A stretch of 64,000 nucleotides of DNA, from contig NC_087092.1 of NCBI RefSeq assembly GCF_963855985.1, positions 10,664,001-10,728,000 on the forward strand, in the 5' to 3' direction. Under the pieces are notes generated by a model that saw nothing but the letters and a program-made list of their open reading frames with translations, was not told the DNA's origin and did no database searches. The position numbers were made by a program, and so were the translations under genes. Positions 36,688 through 48,599 of this stretch are shown here, piece by piece (positions within the stretch are counted from its first letter, which is position 1; every line of letters starts with the position of its first letter). This DNA is from Ostrinia nubilalis (taxonomy: Eukaryota > Arthropoda > Insecta > Lepidoptera > Crambidae).

Positions 36688-39480
36688 TACTCTGCTGTTC
36701 CTATTCCACGACTGGGAAAGTCTGTCCTTTTCCTGAATTTTCATAAGTTATTTAGTAAATACTTCAATATAGGTAACTAATATAATATTACATCTAATAC
36801 GTATAAAATATTTCTAACTTTCCCGATTCCCAGTAGATCCTATAATTTGAAGACCCTAACCTAGCGAAAGCTTACATTACCTATTTATTGAATGCGTCTA
36901 GTTCATAGTCAAAAACATCACGTTATTCAAACGAACGAGTTATTTATAAACTAGAAAAAGCGACAATAATATTTTTTTTAAAAGACGTCCTTTTCAAAAA
37001 TCAGGTGACGGTAAAAAGTAAAAAACGAAATCACCATACTAGACGGCCCGTGGAAAAACGTGCTTTTTGCTTTCATTTCTTCTAATAAAAATGTATTTAC
37101 AAGTCACTTGTATTGAATTTCAATTTTACACGTGATCATTGGAAAGTAAAGTAAGGAACTGAGGAGTTGAGAAAGTATTCGCTATATTTGGTTCCGTACA
37201 GTTTTTTGTGAATTTCATTGTTACCTGAAAACGTACGTGTAAGAATGATATTTCAAAAATCATATTATTTCAAGATTTTTTTGTATTATAAGTGAAGTAT
37301 AAAATAATGAGGTCGTTGATATCAGGTGGGAACATTTATATTCACCAAGGAGCGACCTCTGGCTAGCCAGAAGCAAAATACCCGCGTATTTCCAAATTAC
37401 AATTTCAAATTGCAGACATAACGTTTACAGTACTACAAGTCTACAAGGTTATCAAAACTTTGACTACAAAATCACTAGGAAAAGACAAAAACAGGCTCAT
37501 TTTTACACATTTTGGTGGTCATTTTTTTATACGTACATAAAACGTGCCAGAATAATATGTATGAATATTTTTGATATGGATGGATTCTTGGGGCCATGAA
37601 CACCACTTACCGTTCGGAATACGGCGTCCTTCGCCGACAACTGTAAATTCTCGCTATTTTTCTTTATTCCTTTCATTATTTTTTATTTAAATTATTTTCA
37701 ATACAGTTTACAAACGTGTCATGAACATCCGCAAAAGTACACTTACGAATATGTAATTTGATTGAAAAAGAGCACTTCAGCCATTTAAGCACTTGGTCCG
37801 AACATCAACTGATGTCAAACAACACCCCAAGAATCATCTTGTTGTTCGCCTTTGATTTCGTAAAATGTAATAAGATTTTCATTCACCATGTTCTCACACC
37901 ATTATGATAGTTCAACTCTTAGGTACGGACGGAAATCGTACACAATTTTATCTGCTGCATAGACCAACAATTGAACTTATTTATGATTTTTGCGTAAAGT
38001 TAAATTCGTGATAAACGTGTTAAATCCTTGAGTTTTCAAATATGTATACTGACACTAAATCTATAGACATAATTTACAGACGTCGGCAAACTCTATCATC
38101 ATAAAAAAATGTAATAGAGATGATTTTGCATGACGACAGTACTGGTATACTTGAAAATTTTTTGACATACTTATTAAAACTTAAAAGTAGGCAAGTACTT
38201 AGATAGTTTATTATTGGCTCTACCAACTTATTACATGTAGGTACGAGTAGTTAGAAGTATTCAGATTACTTCAACGTCACATTTTTCACTCACCGGCATC
38301 TATCGTATCAAAGACATTATGCATAGGTACTATTGCGAATTTGCATGCAGTTTGTTCCTACTCAATCAAAAAACACGATTATTACCTAAAGTTTAGTTTC
38401 ACATGCAACTTGCATCCCCAATATTTCATCCCCTTTTCGAAGTTTTTTTTTTGTTTTTTGGGACTTAAAAGTTAACAGTAACTCCGCAATCGAACCATGG
38501 GTGAAAATCAGGCATAGACATTATTTATTTATCTTCGCATTTCTTATATTAAGGCCGGGTAGCAGTGAAAATGGCGAAAATGAGGTTTTCATTTTTCATT
38601 TTTGAGGTACTAAACAGTAAAATTAAAGGCTAAGATTTTATTTGGGCATAGTTGAGGATATTTTCTAGGGCTATTAACGGATGGAAACACGATTTGATGA
38701 AGTTGACTCGATAGAATAAATTCCCAAAGTTACCTCTATTCGTTTTCTATTTATGGTTTTATTTTTTAAATAAGCGATTTGAGATTCTGAATCTTTTACT
38801 AAACTAAAGTTCAGAAATAACTTGAGGGCTTTTAACGGATGAAATTTTTATATTGGCTCTTATTTAGTTACTATGTTAAAAAATGTGGAAAAAATCGCCC
38901 ATGACGGCTTGGACAATCTCAATCAGTCGCGCGGTGGCGCTTACGGAGGACGGACGCGCGTCAGTTTTTTGGTCGTGACAGTTCGCGATTTGTCAATATT
39001 TTTGACAATGATGACTTTGATGAGTCACAGTATAATAACATCAGTGTTACTAGAGAAAGCTAAAATTTTTGATAATTAAGAATTATGAATTTTGTCTACC
39101 TATTGAAATTTAAATCGTTGGCATCCTTTTAAACTAAGACCCTACTCATGATACATAGTACATTCCTCAAATATGAGACAAAACCAATGAGTTAAAATTA
39201 CATTTTTATAGTACCTACATATAATCGTCTTACACTCTTTAGAAGAGCACAATGACACAAATAAATAATAAAAATTAGGTCAAATAGGGGCAGCTGCACG
39301 TCACTGAAAGACGATTCTGTACTCGGCATCTGGGCTGGAGAACATGAATCCTTGCTTACAGATGCAGATGTAATTAGAGTTATAACTGGACAAATTTTAC
39401 ATGAAATGTTTAACAGAAATCAGTTAAAAGACACATACATGGAATACCAATAAGGTTGCGGAGGGAAAGCTACCTATTAT
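36688..39480. other. Non-coding interval
   Basis: No exon supported. The 68-codon open frame at 38873-39079 (plus) is GC-richer but has no recognised similarity, no codon-level signal I can judge and no splice context. I do not call it a gene. Confidence 0.4.
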
Positions 39481-39481
39481 A

Positions 39482-39837
39482 AACTAGCGGCAGCCCGCGA
39501 CTTCGTTTTACCCCCGTTAGATATGATGTTTTACTTCGTTGTTGATAGATGGCGTTTCACGGCTTCCCCCGAATGAATATTTACGAACGTCATACCGTAG
39601 TTTGTCCAGTGCTGTAGATTTTAACCAATGACGATAGATGGCGCTTTTTAGACACGTCTTATTTATTTATTGAAATTTGTTTGCCACATATCGTCATAAT
39701 GTTAATCTGGGTTATAAACAATAATACTGTGAAGTTTCAACAAAATCCGTTCAGTAGTTTTTGCGTGAAAGAGTAACAAACATCCAGACATCATGACATC
39801 TAGACACCCAAACATTCGCCTTTATAATATTAGTAGG
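39482..39837. repeat. Common lepidopteran dispersed repeat, forward copy
   Basis: It begins AACTAGCGGCAGCCCGCGACT, contains AAAATCCGTTCAGTAGTTTTTG and ends CGCCTTTATAATATTAGTAGGA. These phrases are very frequent in insect genomes; class uncertain (SINE, LINE tail or Helitron-like). Confidence 0.6.
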
Positions 39838-40036
39838 ATATTTCACAATCCAAACTAATATTTACTATTTAGCATTTACTTACAGTAAATGCTAAATAGA
39901 TAAAGACGCAGGCCGCTACCAATCGATCAACATGGAAAGCATTGGGGGAGGCCTATGTTCAGCAGTGGACGTCCTATGGCTGAAATGATGATGATGATGA
40001 TGATTACAGTAAATATTAGTTTGGATTGTGAAATAT
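39838..40036. repeat. 29-bp inverted repeat enclosing a hairpin and an RTE tail
   Basis: Arms 39838-39866 and 40008-40036 are exact complements (ATATTTCACAATCCAAACTA...). Inside, AGCATTTACT/AGTAAATGCT forms a second hairpin. An RTE 3' tail (about 39900-40003, ending in GATGATGATGATGATGAT) fills the centre. It looks like a retrotransposon tail inserted into a small palindromic element. Confidence 0.7.
39895..40003 (+). mobile_element. RTE 3' end fragment nested in a palindrome
   Basis: Ends GGGGGAGGCCTATGTTCAGC, then AGTGGACGTCCTATGGCTGAA and a (GAT)n run. Same terminal block as the other RTE tails here and the least decayed of them. Confidence 0.65.
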
Positions 40037-40082
40037 TTAAAATAAAAAAAGAATAAAACAAAATAGGGTTTCAAATTACCTA

Positions 40083-40260
40083 TCTATATCTAATATTATA
40101 AAGAGGTAAAGTTTGTGTGTTTGTATATTTGTTAAATTGTAAGGGGTAATCTCGGGATCTACTGAACCGATTTTAAAAAAATCTTTCACTAATAGAAAGC
40201 CACATTATATTTGAGTGTAATAGGTTATATAAAAAGCAGCGGACGGAAACCTAGTTTATT
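40083..40260. repeat. Common dispersed repeat, reverse copy
   Basis: It opens CTAATATTATAAAGAGGTAAAGTTTGTG, contains a diverged GGATCTACTGAACCGATTTT and ends GCGGACGGAAACCTAGT. This is the reverse orientation of the kind of repeat at 39482-39837, so the pair flanks the nested palindrome. Confidence 0.5.
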
Positions 40261-43145
40261 TATAATTATGTAAGAGCATAATTATTAAAGTCGAAGTCAA
40301 ACATTATTTATTTGTGTGGACCTATATTAACGAGAGATTACAAGGCGTCAAATATTTCAAGAAAAAAATTAAAAACTATATTATAATGCTAAATTTTGCT
40401 CTCATGGAGCCTTTACCTACTCTGACAAATTAAGATTTAGAAAAGAAACTAATAATAAAACCATTTAACTGTCCTGCAATGAAAAGCTTGATCGGGTACA
40501 ACACCTCAAGTTATTTCAGAACTTGATTTCATTAAAAGACTCCGAATATCAAATCACTTAGGTATCTAAAGTCAAACGATTCTGAAATGTCAAGTGGCAT
40601 AAAGTTGGGACTAATGAATAACCCATTAAGATAGTAGCGCCCTCCTGTCAATGACATACCTGGAACGATAGAGTATTGGACAACTAATGAAAATGCTTTG
40701 TCCTAAATGACTGACGGATATCTATAGAGACCTGAAAGTTGGAAGGTGTGTTCTTTGTATGACGTAGGCATCTCATAAGAAAAGATTTTCCGAAATGGGG
40801 TCATGAAATGAAGGGGGTGAAAAAAGGGGGCAAAGTTTGTATGGGACAAAGTGATTCCTTGGTTCAATCTACTTGAAATTTAGCTTAACAATTCCTTAAT
40901 ATAATTCATGAAAGACGTGTGGAACGGGTAGAAAGTAATTTTTTTGGCAGTCATTTTCTTCGAAGTTGATATCAATACTACTTAGTGCCTTTGATTTAAT
41001 TACTTTTTATTTTTACAAGTGTTTGAAAACTCCATGTCAGATTGTGTTCAATGTCAAGTGAAATCTCAAATTGAAATGTCTCAATCTCAATGAGGAGACT
41101 CTGTATTTATTCCTAGAATTCCCCTAACACCGTCAAATTGCCTTTTCGAATTCAAGCCAGTGCAGTTTCCCATCAGTCTGCTTCGTAATGACTATAAACA
41201 AAGCTCAAAGTCAAACTCTAGGGACCTCTGCTTAAACTCCCATGAGTGCACAGAGGTAAGCAGGTAACCGCGTGTGATGCTCATAGTAATTTTCGATACA
41301 GAACCCCGTACATACGTCATACATATTATAGAAAGAAAACACCCAGACCAATACAAACAAATATGTTTCTGCAATTTTAGTATGATATTTTTATTTATTA
41401 ATAAACAAAGAGACTGAAAAAAATTAACGCGTGTACTGATTAATGTTATTAACCACATGCAAAGCTTCGTGAATTGTAACAACTATAATTTATTATCCAA
41501 GCTCTAAATAATCGCTACTAAGAGTAACTTATCATAAAATGTTTTTCCAGTCGCTCAAGCTTCCAAGGGCCTACCGATAGGTCGGGTGACGTAATCTTGA
41601 AATTCTTTAAGCCGGCGCAGAACTTCCAGAAGGTCAGGCGACGCCACGGCCACTTTGAACCGTGTTTACTTCTGCAGTTATATTTCATATTTATTCGATT
41701 CTAGAATATATTCCCAAAAAGTCTGTAAGGTGTTTTAATTTGTATCACTTGGATATGATTTGTATTAGAAAGTGTTGTGAGTGTGACGCTTGACGAAGGG
41801 AAGGAAGTCGACCTAACCTAACCAACTGCGTATTTCTATACTATGTAGCTGGAAATTGTGGCGGGAGCTCTTTGGCGCGCTGTCTTCGGCGAAGAATTGC
41901 GCGCGCAGATTTTGACAGCGCGAAATACCTACTTTAGCAGAAATACCAAGCCTTAAATATGGATTGAAGCGGATTAGATATTAGTGGAGGACATAATAAC
42001 AGAAGCATATGAATGGAATGGTTATTGAATTGTATCATACTTGTTGACAAAGTAAAGTATATCAGTCAAGCAAATCTGCGAGTATGAATGCACTAATCTA
42101 CATTTGAAATAGCGCTATTTGTGTTTCTCTAACGTCAATGGGATGTGGAGATATGAAATGATATAAGCATGCTTACCTCACAGACCAATATCTCACTAAC
42201 CTAGATGCAATGTGCTAACATAAAGATTATTTACTGACGTAGATAGTTAAATAAATAAATATCCTTGGACATTTTACACTGCGCCTCTAGTCAGTGTTTA
42301 TTAAATTAAAGAGTTAGTAAATCTGTTGCTTTCGTTTTCAGGTCAAAACATCTGAAGCAGCTCGAATTAATTTGGTAGAGATAGACTGGGACATAACAAA
42401 AAGGACTAACTACGAGCAATTATTACAAGAATAATGTAGGTACGTAAAGACTAAATTATGAGTATGAAATACATATTTATGCATGTGGGTGGAACCCACC
42501 CAACGTTAGCAATAAATAAAAAGTAAAATAAAAGAAAATCCGTAGACAAAAAATAAATGATGACGGATATTATTATTGAAAAGTAAGTGGACCAATAAAA
42601 GGTGTGGTTAGACAGACAGACACGCTTGTTACTATAATAATGTCAACATAACACAAAACAGGATGCGGGTTATAGATAAAATGTTATGTTAAACTTATCA
42701 ATATGAGGTAAGTAGAATTTTAACTACATGTTGACGTATAAACGTAGTTAAAATAAACATGGACAATTTCCGTATATTTTGTTAGATAACATCACGGAAT
42801 TAGGAAAAGCCTTTTTCTATTGTCTTTGTGTGATTAAGATGTTATAAGTAATATTTATTTGGTCGTACTCATGTTAATTGTAATTACTGGCTGATTTAAT
42901 TAATACTATTATCTAAATAAAGAGCTCCTGACATTTTAATAATTAAGTTTTGTGCCTACTTAGTTACCTATTTTTATTCGCTCCATTCACAAATGGTACG
43001 ATAACAACTACTTAACCAGTTTATGACACGAGTAAGTACATACCAAAGTACATAATAAAACCAGAGTCCATTGACGTATAAGAGATTAATGCAATGAGGC
43101 TATTTACCAATTCCAATTAAAATATACACGAGAATAATACAGAAG
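40261..43145. other. Non-coding interval
   Basis: No supported exon. A GC-richer stretch at about 41560-41660 is open on the minus strand (…LTFWKFCAGLKNFKITSPDL…) but no flanking splice pair fits. ACCTAACCTAACC at about 41812 is only two telomere-type units. Confidence 0.4.
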
Positions 43146-43149
43146 GCAT

Positions 43150-43880
43150 CACAGTCACGTGTGTGTGGCACTCTGGGAGGGAGAGGGACTGGAGTGACGG
43201 TAATGAGTACGGGAGACACGTGACTGAATGGAGCACGCGGGTCGCCAGCGGTCACTCACTCTGTGAGGGATGCGCCTCGGCAGGACTCAGTCCGGGAAGT
43301 AAAGAGGCACTGGAGTGACGGAATCAAATGCGGGAGACGCGTAACTGGATGGAGCAAGCGGGTCGCCGGCGGTCACTCACTCTGTGAGGAATGCGCTCAG
43401 GCAGGACTCAGTCAGTGAAGTTCAGAGAAAGACACTGGAGTCACGGAGTTAAATTCGGAAGGCAGGTGGAAGAGTGTATGTTAGTCACTCACAGGTGGAG
43501 TGGAGAGATGAACTGGCTGACCGTAGTGATGGTAATGAGCACAGGAGATACGTGACCGAATGGAGCAAGCGGATCGCTAGTCACTTACTCCGTAAGGGAT
43601 GCGCCCTGGCAGGATTCAGTCCGGAAGATGCTTGACTAGATGGAGGGGATGCTCACTTCAGCATGAAAGACGAACTTTCAGCTAGTTGATTTCAGTCCGG
43701 GACAGAGAGGGATCGGAGCCGCGTAGTGACGTTTCTTACACGACTCAAAGGAACATGTCAACGTTACCCACTCTTGACTAAGGGATGAACTCTAGTGGGA
43801 CTCACTACGGGAAGAATAGAGGCTCTGGAGTGACGGACACCTAACAGGGAGATGGTGTTAGTGGATCACGCCGAGTCGAT
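43150..43880. repeat. Degenerate minisatellite, unit about 121-125 bp
   Basis: CTGGAGTGACGG recurs at 43189, 43310 and 43435, and diverged forms continue to about 43826-43840. Each unit also has a GGGAGACACGTGACTGAATGG-like segment and CACTCACTCTGTGAGG. About six units can be traced, with deletions later in the array. It is much more GC-rich than the flanks and has no ORF across units. Confidence 0.75.
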
Positions 43881-45073
43881 GAGATTAATCTCTCATTAGG
43901 AGGCCCTTTCTCCTAGAAGCAGTATTAATTATGAAGACCTCTCACATCATTAAAGCTAAGGGGCAAAAATTCCAACAGTGTTCAATGCAGCAGTGCGGAA
44001 AAAGCGTGGTTTGTTTTTACACCCCTAAAAGTCATATTTTATTCAATTAAGTATGTTATACTACCACCAGTTAGACTGATCGTCCAGCCACCTCTCCTGA
44101 AACGCCCTTTTAAAAATATTACGGGATTAAAGTTCGAATGAACAACACTATCGGGAGCCTGAAACGCGTGCACTCAGCATGCAAACCATGTGCTGCCATC
44201 AAATGCCGAACAAATCTCATTAGTTTTAATGCATTCACAATGAAACTTTGAATTTCAAATAATTTAGTCAAATCTTATGATAAAAGATGCAAACTTGTTA
44301 AGCCGATAATTTTAATTTGCGGCGAAAGTTAGTTTTGAATGACTGAAAACTTTTTTTTTTTTCAGTTTATAACTATAACGAGTTTTACAAGTTTTTCAGA
44401 AGTAAGTAATGCATCAATGCCGATTGTACAACAACTTAGCAAGGTATTCGACAGAGAATCATTAAGTAAATCCAAAGCGTTAACTCTTTTTGCCAACAAA
44501 GATTAAACTTTGCACAGCAAATGTAAGGAGCAGTTTGGTTGTTATTGCATTTAGGTTACAAGGTGTGGTATTTCATGAACTTCTGTTAATATCTTAAAGT
44601 AGGTGTTTATAAGCCACATTTTTTTTAATCAACGACAATTTGATTTTACGGGTGACAGATTTATATTTCTACTGAGTTCAGTACATTTTCCGTGGTCAAA
44701 GTTGACATGTAAAATAAATATTTCGAGAAAATTTTAGAAATGTAGGACATAGAATTTATAAAATTTTTGTACGAAAAATTTTGTTATTTTGCTAGCACTA
44801 AGTAAACTACACTAACTAGTGTACACTAACACTATCAATAAGCCTATTCCGAAATGGGTAACGGATTACTCATTACATGTAATATTATTGAACTTTGATA
44901 AGTTTGTATGGGAATTCCCATATTTAAATAATCAAACAAAAGCGAAAAAACATAAGAGCCAATCGAATCGTAGCTAAGCAAATACTACACAGCGAAGACA
45001 TACATATTCTAAAGCTTGAACTCCACAAAATGCTATAATTTTTAATTTTATTAATATGTACAGCACAGCACAG
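43881..45073. other. Non-coding interval, nothing recognised
   Basis: AT-rich. A 14-bp palindrome ATGGGAATTCCCAT lies at about 44908; nothing else stands out. Confidence 0.45.
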
Positions 45074-45076
45074 TTA

Positions 45077-45251
45077 GAGTAGGCGCACACCGTTGTTTTT
45101 TAGTTGGCCGATAGTTGTGCCCGATTTTAATTTGTATGAAGAATCGGCCAAATCGAATCGGCGTAGTGTGCGCACTCTCATACATGCCCATACTGATCAA
45201 CTGCCCGACTAAACTATCGGCCGACGAAAAATCAACGGTGTGCGCCTACTC
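45077..45251. mobile_element. PIF/Harbinger-like MITE, GAGTAGGCGCACACCG ends (175 bp)
   Basis: Inverted ends GAGTAGGCGCACACCGTTG and CAACGGTGTGCGCCTACTC are exact complements. TTA at 45074-45076 and 45252-45254. GGCCGATAGTT and its complement recur inside. Confidence 0.85.
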
Positions 45252-45254
45252 TTA

Positions 45255-46480
45255 AAGATGTGACTAAGACCTAGTTGCACTAATAAATCATTTAATATTT
45301 AATCTACGAACACAAATGTTATCTTTATCAACTGAGTATACAAACTCAGGATGTATGCCAACTAAAATGATGTTTTTAAAACAGCATTAGGGCCAAAATT
45401 GTGTCAATAATACGCCTATCCTAATTAATAAGCCGACGGACCACTATTTGTCTATTGCTAAGCAAACGTTTCAAAAAGCATAATATTTAACGTGACTTCC
45501 AAGTGTGACTTACAAGAGGCGTTTGTGTAGCGCACTTTTATAGACAAACATTAATTAATTCGGAGGGAAATCCCAAAGCATCCGAAAAGTAAACGATCGA
45601 ATAAAAAAATATGTAAAATGCTATTAATGGCGCTGCGAGCCACTCGGGCAGTCACTCGAAACTTTCGGCGAAGACAAGTAAGACGAGTAGTAACGTTAAT
45701 ACAGTTAGCTAGGTACACGTTTAAATAATAAAGGTAACTTTTTATTATATTATTATGTTACTACATTAAGTACAATATGAGATGAATAAATTATAGGTAC
45801 TGCTAAGTATCGAGGAAACTCCTCTTTTTGTAAGACGTCGGTTAAATGAAGGCGCAATTGAATCAATGGAACTAATTATTGCATACCAACGTTTTTAACG
45901 CATTTCTTACGAAAAATAAGTCCAACTACTGCAATCAGTTCATGCCTAAGTGAACATCACAATTACGAGTAGGAAGGAAGTAGTAAAAAAATGTCGCGCG
46001 AAAAGTAACAGCCTATACCTATTCATTATAACAAATTGAATGTGTATTTACAATAGATACCTACCATTTATGTTCCTCTGTTAACAAAATTAACATAAGG
46101 CATATTATAATATCATTTAGGCTACACTATTCTAGAACTGTATGTATAAGTACTAGAAACTTATTTTATTATTCTGTGATACTATTAGACATAACTATTC
46201 TCAGTAGTTAAATACTATAACCATATTTTTTCATTCAAAACACACGCTTAATCTGCATTATGAATCTAATCCGGTGCAATAAGAAGTGTCTTGAAAAGTA
46301 TTGATGTTTTTACTCTGTTTAGGTATTGTAACGTAGGTATTTGAGCTCTGGCTTTACACGTCCCAGTAAGTATTATGTTAACCCTACTACTCCTTCAGGC
46401 CAATGCTGAGATGAAACAGCTGTTAGATGTGATAGGTGCCATTTTGCAAAAAAAAAAGTAGTATAGCTATAGCACATCTG
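45255..46480. other. Non-coding interval
   Basis: Probably intron of the minus-strand gene whose exons start at 46650. No further exon could be defended. Confidence 0.4.
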
Positions 46481-46484
46481 TGGG

Positions 46485-46612
46485 TCTAGACAAAGTGCAA
46501 ATTATAATCGCAAACAAGTCGAAAAGTGGTCGAAAAGCCCCTTTTTTGTATGGAGTTTTGACGGATTCGATTTTCGATTCGATCAAAAAGTGCGTTTTGT
46601 CTAGGGGGGCTG
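46485..46612. mobile_element. Possible MITE with imperfect CTAGACAAA ends
   Basis: GTCTAGACAAAGTGC at the left and GCGTTTTGTCTAGGGG at the right form an imperfect inverted pair around a piece with TTCGATTTTCGATTCGATC. No target duplication established. It sits just past the third exon's splice donor. Confidence 0.4.
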
Positions 46613-46649
46613 CTATACTGCCCAAAATAAAACTATAATAAAAGCTCAC

Positions 46650-46703
46650 CTTCTTTTTCGCAGCACGCTTATCTTTCCGGATCGCCTTGATGCCATTGCG
46701 AAA
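46650..46703 (-). CDS. Unrecognised gene, third coding exon found
   Basis: A 54-bp phase-0 exon on the minus strand. The acceptor TTTGTTTCAG precedes TTTCGC and the donor AAG|GTGAGC follows. It encodes FRNGIKAIRKDKRAAKKK, a strongly basic stretch that could be a nuclear-localisation-like or membrane-proximal segment (inference). The frame joins the two upstream exons at 47032-47133 and 48764-48841 without a break, giving 78 residues so far. The rest of the protein must lie further left; no next exon was found before the window start, so an intron of tens of kilobases is possible. I do not recognise the protein family. Confidence 0.65.
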
Positions 46704-46879
46704 CTGAAACAAAAATAAACATTTCATTACTTTATAAAAAAATCAAAGAATGTTTATACGCATAAAGCTACCCATCTAGAATTTATTGTGATGAACAAGG
46801 AAAATTTAATTAATTAAGTAATTTCCATTTTCCTCAATGTACCTAAATAACTCGCGATCGCAAGTCTGGAAATATGTAA

Positions 46880-46965
46880 TCTATACAAGATATCGAAAAA
46901 CTGTTTACTGATCCTGAAAGTGCTTCACGAGCTCTTTCAAACGATACGGTAAGCTATACTACAGG
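46880..46965 (+). mobile_element. Fragment of the CAGGGTGGAAACG element in an intron
   Basis: Matches the internal unit of the element at 62821-63503 (TATACAAGATATCGAAAAAC, then ACTGATCCTGAAAGTGCTTC and GAGCTCTTTCAAACG), without terminal repeats. Confidence 0.65.
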
Positions 46966-47031
46966 TAAGGTAAGAGATGCTACAGGGTAAGTATATTTTT
47001 TGCGAATACAAGTAAAATAACAAAGACTTAC

Positions 47032-47133
47032 AGCACAGTGAAAGCAGCTGAACAGCGACGACCTGGGAGCGTCGGAGACAGCCGCGGGCGACGTCGGGGC
47101 TTCGCACACCTCAGGGTAGCATTCCAAAACAAC
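47032..47133 (-). CDS. Unrecognised gene, second coding exon
   Basis: A 102-bp phase-0 exon (34 codons) on the minus strand, with acceptor TTTTGATCAG and donor GCT|GTAAGT. It encodes VVLECYPEVCEAPTSP, then AAVSDAPRSSLFSCFHCA. Five cysteines lie in 34 residues (positions 5, 10, 30, 33 and one shared pattern C-x2-C at the end), with a Ser/Pro/Ala-rich linker between. GC content is much higher than the surrounding intron, which supports it as coding. It joins the exons on both sides in frame. No catalytic motif is visible, and I cannot assign a family. Confidence 0.7.
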
Positions 47134-47184
47134 CTGATCAAAATTATTAAATTTTTAGCTTTAAGAGATGCATCTCAAACTAAA

Positions 47185-47282
47185 TTGTGAATTATAAATA
47201 ACTTGAAAAAATCGAACTGCCTGCCTGGGTTCGGTTCCCGCCTTAGACAGTTCGACTTTTTCAAGTTATTTATAATTTACAA
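47185..47282. repeat. 98-bp palindromic element (35-bp arms) in an intron
   Basis: Arms 47185-47219 and 47248-47282 pair with two mismatches (TTGTGAATTATAAATAACTT...). The loop has a TGGGTTCGGTTCCC piece. A partial copy is at about 3513-3558, so this is a dispersed family. Confidence 0.75.
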
Positions 47283-47369
47283 CCATCAAAAATGTGTTTA
47301 TTTTTAAACAATTTGGCAAGTGCTAAGATGAATGACCTGTCGCCGGCTTATTCCACTATTCCCCGTTAA

Positions 47370-47495
47370 CGCCAAATTGGAGCTATAATGGGGAATAATG
47401 AACTAAAAAGTTCATTAATCCCCGCTATACTTATTACGATTATATTTTTAAAGTAATGGGGATTAATGAACTTTTTAGTCGCCAATGCATTGATT
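47370..47495. repeat. Short repeated hairpin word
   Basis: GGGGAATAATGAACT and AGTTCATTAATCCCC form a near-perfect hairpin at about 47391-47425, and GGGGATTAATGAACTTTTTAG recurs at about 47458. Likely remnant of a foldback element. Confidence 0.45.
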
Positions 47496-47717
47496 AGGTA
47501 CTGGTTTAAAAATAAATAAAAGTTCTCTGTAGTTGGTACATTATTTCAGGATGCTGGACTAACAGATTGCAATGTATTTTCATACTTACTGAAAACAGCA
47601 CATCAACATTTGGGCAAAACTTATTTTGAATACTTATTACACTTGGAACCCTGAGTCATAAAATAGGTAGTACCTATTTAGTGCTCAAGTGGTTGCATGA
47701 GACGATTGATTCTATTG

Positions 47718-47876
47718 CCAATGATTGCTGTTACCATCTCATTCGCAAGCTATTAATAACACTGTTTTCCCAAGTTTTAAGAACTTTATAAGCTTTTGAG
47801 CAACTCGGAGCCCTTCAAATACCATTGAAGACATTATTAACAGCTTACGAATGAGATGCTAACAGCAATCATTGGC
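47718..47876. repeat. Inverted repeat, about 43-bp arms
   Basis: GCCAATGATTGCTGTTACCA... (from about 47718) and its imperfect complement ending at about 47876 face each other across a spacer of some 70 bp. Likely a MITE in the first intron of the unrecognised gene. Confidence 0.6.
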
Positions 47877-48599
47877 TATCTCACAGATATAGGTTAGGAG
47901 GTAACATAACATCTAACTGAAGGAGGGCCAAGCTAAAATAGTGCAATTGCAATGTTTTCCCTTGCCTCCTTATTGGAAATGTCATACTTTTCGTGCTGCA
48001 TAGGTAAGTAAGCAGTTATAGATGTGCGTTAGTAAAAACAATCCCTTTACGAAAGCAATCGAACACGAACCAGCTGTAAATTATTTCTATCTATTTCTGA
48101 AGTCTAACCGGATAATTTATTTCGCTAAAAAGATGTAACTGGGGCATAGGTTAACTTGTTCTTTTAAATGCACCCATATATGAGCAAGATCAAATATGCT
48201 CAATGATACTGAATCAAAATATGTATGTGCTTCCTACGCATAACAATGTGTAATATTAAAATTACGATGGAGAACCGACGCCGTTGGTAAAGTTAACGAG
48301 CGGTCTCATATTATTATAATGCGGCGTCGACCTTGACAGAACAAAGCAAGCAGATGTGGTCCCAAGTGCGTGCTCTAACGGAAAACAAGAAGCCGTAAAA
48401 TCATTTAGATTTCATTTCATTACTGAACACAAAATTAGAATTGCAAAACGTAGGTACTTAAGTATGGCCCGAATTTCTCAGTTAAAACAAAACTGATAAT
48501 AAAAGCTTGTAATAGTAAAATTACGTAGTTTCTTTAAAACTCTGTTTAGTTGTAGGTAAGCCGAGTGAACTCAGCTAGCCATATGAAGTTTGAAAGTAG

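Noticed and set aside
38873..39079. 68-codon plus-strand frame in a GC-richer patch
   Set aside because: No similarity recognised, no splice context, and similar lengths occur by chance across the window.
41560..41660. Possible exon on either strand in a GC-rich islet
   Set aside because: An acceptor-like TTTTTCCAG is present on the plus strand, but its frame stops after nine codons. The minus-strand frame lacks a matching donor and acceptor pair.
41810..41824. ACCTAACCTAACC, like the insect telomere repeat TTAGG
   Set aside because: Only about two units. A similar two-unit TTAGGTTAGG occurs at about 3497. Too short to be telomeric.
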